Both the position numbers and the translations under genes were made by a program. Below, piece after piece: positions 59,221 to 64,000 of a DNA stretch of 64,000 bases. The notes under the pieces were generated by a model. The model worked only from the letters and a program-made list of their open reading frames with translations. It was not told where the DNA came from and did no database searches. This DNA is from Jaapia argillacea MUCL 33604 (lineage: Eukaryota; Basidiomycota; Agaricomycetes; Jaapiales; Jaapiaceae), in NCBI GenBank assembly GCA_000697665.1, contig KL197721.1, positions 727,472-791,471 on the forward strand. Reading direction: 5' to 3'. Within the stretch, counting starts at the first letter, position 1. Each line of letters opens with the position of its first letter.

Positions 59221-59240
59221 TGTATCTGTGCTGAGCCTTA
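59221..59240 (-). repeat. Right terminal inverted repeat of hAT element
   Basis: Inverse complement of the left end over at least 17 bases; followed by the target duplication GTCTTAGG. Confidence 0.85.
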
Positions 59241-59248
59241 GTCTTAGG
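59241..59248. repeat. hAT target-site duplication, right copy
   Basis: GTCTTAGG, 7 of 8 identical to 53399-53406. Confidence 0.8.
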
Positions 59249-59341
59249 TCCTCCATATCTAGATTGAGGAGTCCTTGTTGATCCTCCTTGGCTGCCTGGT
59301 GGTGCCATGTCATTTCTACTGCCCCCCATTCCTGGTGGCAT
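59249..59341 (-). pseudogene. LINE ORF1 N-terminal piece, separated by the hAT element
   Basis: From ATG at 59341 the frame reads MPPGMGGSRNDMAPPG, then QGGSTRTPQSRYGGP, up to the hAT target duplication. If the hAT element and one copy of the 8-bp duplication are ignored, the frame continues directly into the ORF1 part at 53398, which shows that the two pieces were one gene. Confidence 0.75.
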
Positions 59342-59955
59342 CTCGAGTTAGAGCAGCTAGTTTCAATAGGTTTATCAGGATTCTCAGAGTGTATTATGCA
59401 GTATAGTATCCTATGCGACCACCAGATAGAGAATTTTATGAGTTGCCATAGGTGGTAGTGGTGGTCGCCAAAGAAGCCTCCTTAGTTTATGTATGGTAGG
59501 GAAAGTGGGAGGTTCGTGAAAGTGAGGTGTAGATGGGCCTTGTTGAAGTGAGCGGGACTAGTGGTGGGGATGTTAGGTGTGAGTGTTCTGGTGAGTAATA
59601 TCAGTACAGTGAGTGTGCAACACTTGACTGACCGGTATGCCCTCAGGCTACTCTTCAGACTATTTAAACATGATGGGCCAGAGCAGGTCTCATGGGGTTT
59701 GATAAGAGTCAAGTGGCTCAGTTGATTATTGTTCAGTCATTTTGCAAGTTTGTGGGACCTTCAACCTGTGCTGAAAAGAGCAAAGTTTCAATTTTAGCTC
59801 ATGCCTCCTACTTGCTCTTGGGAGGTGTCTTGTATCATTTGTCCATTTCATCTGAACTCATCACCAATGAAACATTGTAATAACAATAGTATGTGTTAGG
59901 AGCACTTTATTGACTAGTACTCATGCTATGACTTGAGGCTGTACATCTGGAAAAA
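59342..59955. other. Repeat-region DNA between LINE start and the second hAT-like element
   Basis: About 600 bp, probably LINE 5' UTR followed by older sequence; short frames only (59482-59712 minus, 59692-59880 plus), none recognisable. Confidence 0.4.
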
Positions 59956-59963
59956 ATCCTGAG
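59956..59963. repeat. Target-site duplication of hAT-like element, left copy
   Basis: ATCCTGAG, identical to 61726-61733. Confidence 0.85.
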
Positions 59964-61725
59964 TAGTGATGTTGAGGGCCCAGCTCCAAGCCCTAAGCCC
60001 AGCCCAGCCCAGCCCTGAGAAGCCAAGCCAAGCCTGACCCTATGGAGGGGCTTGCAGGGGGCTTGGGCTCAGGCTCACCTCCAGAAAAGCCCAAGCCTGA
60101 GGCTTCAGCCTGGGCTTCATAGTCGGCAAAGGTGGTTGAGTGAAACAGACTGAGACAATTTCGGTGTGGCCTTTGATGATGGGTATTCAATTGTAGCTTG
60201 CAGACACACAAAGTGGAGTGTTGGGATGCAAGTCAAAAGACTTCCCATCCTCAGTTGACCCACTGAGAATTTTAAGAGTCTCATACCCCATTCTCTCTTC
60301 TCGCTGCTGATATATGGGACAATGTTATCAAAGATGCCCAAGCTGGGGACACCAGGGTACCCTGCTCCAGAAATAGGTTGGAGGGTGGTGACCAAGATAA
60401 GTAGATTCTAATGTCCACAGGCTTGCTTGAGGGCTGCAAGTGGTACAACAAACCCTGTAGTAGAGCAGTTGGTGTTGGTGACAATGAACCCTTTTTGTAG
60501 GTTGTGAAGGGATTGTCAGTGGGGAATGATGGAAAGGTGGGAAGGATTGATGAGTGGGGTGATAAGGAGTACTACAAGATTGCAATTATGGTTCTTTGCA
60601 TTGGAGAATACAGTGAATTTGGCCACTCTGAATACAAGTTCCAAAATCAGATCAGAATGGGGTTAGACAGACAGACCAGGGGGAAGAGGAAGAAAGCGCA
60701 AACAAATATCCCCAGTGACATCTGTATCAAGGCTGGAAAAGACCACAACACAATCAGCAAACTCTTCTGGTTTACACTATTTTACGACAATGTCCTGGAT
60801 AGACGATGGGATGGGAGCTATTTGTTTCCATCTCACAGCTCTGTGGTATGGTTGACCAGCTGGGCAGGGTCGTGGTCTGAGACCAGTGATAGTATGAAAG
60901 AAGCAGTATGATAAAGCACTGTCCTCAGATATTTTCTTGCTGAATTGAGATTATACATTCCAAAAACATGTAGAATCGCAGCTCTAATGGAGACTAGTGC
61001 ATAGAACTTGAGGGTGGTCGAGGATGCAATGTGACATGTGTGTAACAAGGCGCAATCAGGGACACTTTTGCTGCATTCTTTGCATTGTGTTGAAAGTCAG
61101 TGCCAATCTTGGACCTGCCAACACATGCCCTGTCTGCCACCAATCATCCCAAGAGGTCCTCCACAGATCTATGCATCTTATTTTCCTTGCTATGAAATCA
61201 TTGAGCCCACAGTACTTGCAGAAGATCCCCATCACCCTCAAGACATTCTAGCCACTGTCAGGAGGCTCATGTATGTCAGTGAGAGGTGAGTATCGTTATT
61301 TTGATGGGTTATGGTTTCGTGAAAATAGTTCCAGCCATCACAAGTCAGCTACAACATGGAATTCACTTGAAGGTGGAATTTCAACCTCAGTCACTGCAAG
61401 GACCACAATTTCCAAGACTCTGAACTTTAGACCCCCACAAGCCAAATCATGTTTGCCATCTGTGACATCTGACACCCCCCACCCTTGACATACATCTTCC
61501 AGTCTCTATTACTCTTCCCCCATATACCCTGTCAGATGTTCCGGGTGCTCCTCGTGAATCTTATTTCTGCATTTCCGTAATCAGGCCTGGGCTTGAGCCT
61601 GAGCCCAGCCAGGCCAAGCCCTCTGTGTGGCCTGAGGCTCAGGTTCAGCACTCAGAGAGCCCAAGCCTGCCAAAGCCAAGCCCAAGCCCCAGGCATTGAG
61701 CTGAGCTGGGCCCTCAACATCCCTA
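59964..61725. mobile_element. Non-autonomous hAT-like element (1.76 kb) with GC-rich subterminal arrays
   Basis: The left end TAGTGATGTTGAGGGCCCAG (59964) mirrors the right end, which read inward is TAGGGATGTTGAGGGCCCAG. Directly outside both ends is the same 8-mer, ATCCTGAG (59956-59963 and 61726-61733). About 160 bp at the left and 140 bp at the right consist of runs of GCCCAG, AAGCCC and GGCTTG. No transposase is visible inside. Confidence 0.85.
60117..61300. other. Interior of the hAT-like element, unidentified reading frames
   Basis: Minus-strand frames at 60117-60395 and 60281-60585 and plus-strand frames at 60504-60911 and 61024-61289 are open but overlap and carry no transposase motif. 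One plus frame near 61.02-61.15 kb has Cys pairs (CDMCVTRR; CCILC; CPVC) reminiscent of a zinc finger, without certainty. They may be fragments of captured genes. Confidence 0.3.
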
Positions 61726-61733
61726 ATCCTGAG
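61726..61733. repeat. Target-site duplication of hAT-like element, right copy
   Basis: ATCCTGAG, identical to 59956-59963. Confidence 0.85.
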
Positions 61734-61828
61734 TTAACCTAGGTTGACATTGGTGAGGTTGGTTGGCTAGGTGTTTTGGTTAACCCTGGATATGTGGGTT
61801 AGGTTGGGCAGGGCCACAATACCTTGTG

Positions 61829-63629
61829 TCACTGTAGAGCATGGGTAAGAATGGTTGAACTATCTGGAGGAGTAAAAGTTGTCAAAATGGAAGGAACACC
61901 AAGGAAGAAGCCTGTGCAAATGAAACAAGGAATATTTGGGTATTGAGAAATAAGACCACAGGTGACAAGGAGAAGCTCCCACTTGTCAGCCTTGAGAGGG
62001 GTACATGGGTTAAGCTTTTGATGTGAGATGGCACTGCTGGCAGCCATGGTGGCTGGACCTGCAGGCTGAGCAGTGATATCCAGGGTGGGATGGGACCTTG
62101 CACCCAACAAACCTGTTCCAATTGAGACAGATCTTGAGTCCCATTGCTCTGACAACAATGCAACCACCATTGGCTCAGGCACAGCAAGTAGGTGTTGTGC
62201 TGTTGTAGAAGGTTGGGGAGTTGCAGTACCAAACAGGGTGTTTGTGGCACCCCAGACAGATGATGCAGGCCTGGAGCAAAGATGGACCTGCATCCTGGCG
62301 AAAATGGGGCTGGTACCAATCTCAAGATGGAGGGGATGCTGACTGACGACGATGGTTTGAATGGTCAGGCGAACGAGGTCGACTCGGAAGAGCACTAGAG
62401 GTGGAAGGGACAGACTGGTCCAAAAGGCAAGCATGAAGCTACAATATCCAATCAACATTACAGGGATGACAATTCATTTCAATAGTTGTTGGGACAAGAA
62501 ACAGTTACAGTTCAATTCCGTTGAGACACCAATTCAGTTCAGTTCCATTCCGTTCAGTTCAGTACATTTCAGCTCTGTGCAACCAGAAGTCCCATCAGTT
62601 CGACAATTCAGTTCAATGCCAAGTCCAATGCAGTTCAGTATCAAGAGGGGGGGGGGTCGAGAAGGGGAAAGGTCGGAAATGAGAGAATGGATGAAGGAAA
62701 GAAGAGAAGGAGAAAAAACAGAGAGTCAGCAACCAAGCATAAATAAGGCTGGATAATGTTATGAACCAAGTCAGAATCTCAGACCTGCAAGTTCCAGAGG
62801 ACTTTATGGTCAATACAACAGAGCATGTCCTCATTGATAATGGAGATATTGAAGATGGAGCCACTCTTCCTGGCAACACGTTCGTACCAGAGCTGGCAGG
62901 CTTCAGTATGGTAGCATACAAGGACATGTTCACCATGCAGCTCCACAAGACGGCACCAGTGGTTCTCAAGTGCAAGGTAAAACTGTAACCAGGCATCAAT
63001 ATGTTCTGCTGGCCACTTGCAGTGTTGTATGGTATTGAGATAGCATGTTTTCACAACAGAGATTTGCAGGAAGGTGAGCTGGTTGTCAGGGATGGTGCAC
63101 GTGGGTTTGCATACAGCAGAAAGAGGAGTCAGTGCCAATCCAACATCAGACTTGGTGAGCCCAAACACCTCATCCGGATCTGCCTGAGAGGAACAATGAG
63201 CATCCTCCCAAACCCTCCTTGGTAAAGCACCACAAGGGGACCATCTCCATGCTCTTCATTTTGCTGATGGTGTAATCAGAGGGGAGGAGAGAAGAATAGG
63301 AAGGGACCACAGAGTTGGCATCCAAGGTGGGGAACTTCTTGGCAACATCTTCGAGTTCCACTTTCTCCTTTGACCATTTTAGCTTCCTCCACAGCCAAAT
63401 GTCCAGCATCGGCAGCAGCGTGATCAGCAGTGTTGTCAAGAGCAACCTGTGCATCCCAAGCATGCACCGCAGGCTTGTGAGTGGCAGTCCAAATTGCAGT
63501 GAGGGAAACAACAGCAGCTTCCTTGGACAGGCCATCGACCTGCATCATCAAGGCAATCACGGGGGCCCAAACGTCTCCAGCATAGTTGGGGAGGAAGTTG
63601 TTGTGTGGATTGCACATGACCGGTGACAA
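61829..63629 (-). pseudogene. Retroelement polyprotein remnant (DIRS-like gag region suspected)
   Basis: Read from high to low coordinate, pieces in changing frames resemble the N-terminal half of a repetitive basidiomycete retroelement protein I know from memory. At 63629-63170: VWAPVIALMMQVDGLSKEAA, then KKFPTLDANSVVPSYSSLLP, then MEMVPLWCFTKEGLGGC. At 63168-62779: TKSDVGLALTPLSA, CKWPAEHIDAWLQFYLALEN and SIFNISIINEDML. Near 62.0-62.1 kb: a CCCH-like finger, GCKVPSHPGYHCSACRSSHH with GCQQC. At about 61990-61840: TPLKADKWELLLVTCGLISQ and IPCFICTGFFLGVPSILTTF. The polymerase part that should follow is missing. At least three frame changes make it a pseudogene. The link to DIRS-like elements is recall, not a search. 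Confidence 0.45.
62505..62660. repeat. Low-complexity TTCAGT-rich tract
   Basis: Imperfect repetition of CAGTTCAGTTC and TTCCGTTCAGT over about 150 bp, followed at about 62647 by a G homopolymer and then a purine-rich (GAAGG/GAGAA) stretch. It separates the two halves of the retroelement remnant, so it may be an insertion. Confidence 0.6.
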
Positions 63630-64000
63630 TTCAGAAGAATGTTCTTAGGGTGAACAAATCTCCTTAGAGTTTCGCGGAATGTGTTTCAAACAGCAAAATA
63701 TCTACTGTTCGAGGGATAGGACAATTCTCTGATCTTCCGTCGAAGAGTTCTCAAATATTTTAGACAAATACAAGGGACAACAACAAACAATGGGAGGATG
63801 ACAAAGACTATAAAGCAGTAAAATCCCACTTTCCAGATTTCTGTCAAAGAAATCTGATACTTCACAGAACCTGATGCTGACAGATGGACCTCAATGGCTG
63901 CAACAATATGCAGGCTTACAAGCTCAGGTATTCTGGCACACAAAAACAGACTTTCAAGTGAAGAGAATCTCTTAGAGAGGGATAATTTGGGGTGGGAATT
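63630..64000. other. Right edge of window, no gene supported
   Basis: One minus-strand frame (63943-63686) contains a hydrophobic stretch (GFYCFIVFVILPLFVVVPCI) but no recognisable family; the sequence continues beyond the window. Confidence 0.35.

Larger units (their letters stand above)
53407..59240 (+). mobile_element. hAT DNA transposon (5.8 kb) inserted in LINE ORF1
   Basis: The left end TAAGGCTCAGCACAGAT (53407) is the inverse complement of the right end (ATCTGTGCTGAGCCTTA, ending at 59240). It is flanked by the 8-bp repeats GTGTTAGG (53399-53406) and GTCTTAGG (59241-59248), one mismatch. Both subterminal regions repeat the motif CAGGTA and its variants (for example 53510-53620 and 59080-59210). 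Inside lies a hAT transposase on the plus strand and an unidentified frame on the minus strand. Confidence 0.92.
48771..59341 (-). mobile_element. Tad/I-like LINE, split by a hAT insertion and cut by the gypsy insertion
   Basis: A minus-strand non-LTR retrotransposon. ORF1 starts at 59341 and is interrupted at 59248/53399 by the hAT element. It continues below 53399 into ORF1 zinc knuckles, an endonuclease, a reverse transcriptase and a post-RT region that reaches the gypsy target site at 48770. No RNase H domain or poly(A) end is found on the far side of the gypsy element. LINE sequence proper is 48771-53406 plus 59249-59341. Confidence 0.85.

Noticed and set aside
59964-61725. That this element is a deletion derivative of the hAT at 53.4 kb
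   Set aside because: The terminal sequences differ (TAGTGATGTTGAG versus TAAGGCTCAGCAC), so they belong to different hAT families.
1-64000. CRISPR array, bacterial operon or plasmid features
   Set aside because: Spliced eukaryotic genes throughout and no regularly spaced repeat-spacer pattern.
1-64000. tRNA or rRNA genes
   Set aside because: I did not find a convincing tRNA cloverleaf or rRNA core by eye; a covariance-model search would be needed to exclude one.

Overview
The window is nuclear DNA of a filamentous basidiomycete, most likely an Agaricomycete. The genes carry many short GT..AG introns (about 35-65 nt), and several families point the same way: FKS glucan synthase, a velvet regulator, a Clp1-like sexual-development protein, a DUF6533 membrane protein and KDZ and hAT transposons. 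It divides into a gene-bearing part (about 1-37 kb), which contains one large DNA transposon, and a transposon graveyard (about 37.8-64 kb).

Gene-bearing part. On the minus strand lies the 5' portion of 1,3-beta-glucan synthase (1-5235, running off the left edge). Next is a velvet-domain regulator (6917-9194), whose middle is present twice, as identical 825-bp copies on either side of a 45-N gap; this is almost certainly an assembly artefact. A secreted thaumatin-like protein (10908-12399, minus) is divergent from an S9-family peptidase (12871-15172, plus). Then come an unrecognised gene (15510-16351), a BAH/zinc-finger protein (minus) divergent from a REEP/HVA22-type membrane protein (plus), a Zn2Cys6 transcription factor (28257-31800), a Clp1-like gene (32154 to about 33292, minus) and a DUF6533 membrane protein (35165-37100).

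The KDZ transposon. Inverted repeats near 19830 and 26522 enclose an intact KDZ-type transposase with SWIM-like zinc fingers, a convergent partner gene with a Cys/His-rich start and a coiled-coil end, and a broken, intron-containing fragment of the mitochondrial ATP synthase alpha-subunit gene. The bounded unit with this cargo is the most novel-looking structure here.

The graveyard. An orphan RNase H fragment of a LINE (37858-38868) is followed by a nest of insertions. A Tad/I-like LINE on the minus strand (ORF1 start at 59341, ORF2 down to about 48.8 kb) was hit by a hAT transposon (53407-59240, 8-bp target duplication with one mismatch) inside ORF1. It was hit again by a Ty3/gypsy element (40915-48765, 5-bp target duplication CAACC) downstream of the reverse transcriptase. 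To the right lie a second, apparently non-autonomous hAT-like element (59964-61725, perfect 8-bp target duplication, very GC-rich ends) and a frameshifted retroelement remnant (61829-63629). Many stop codons in these elements are TGA where Arg is expected, suggesting C-to-T decay at CpG sites. All splice models and family calls were made by eye from the sequence.
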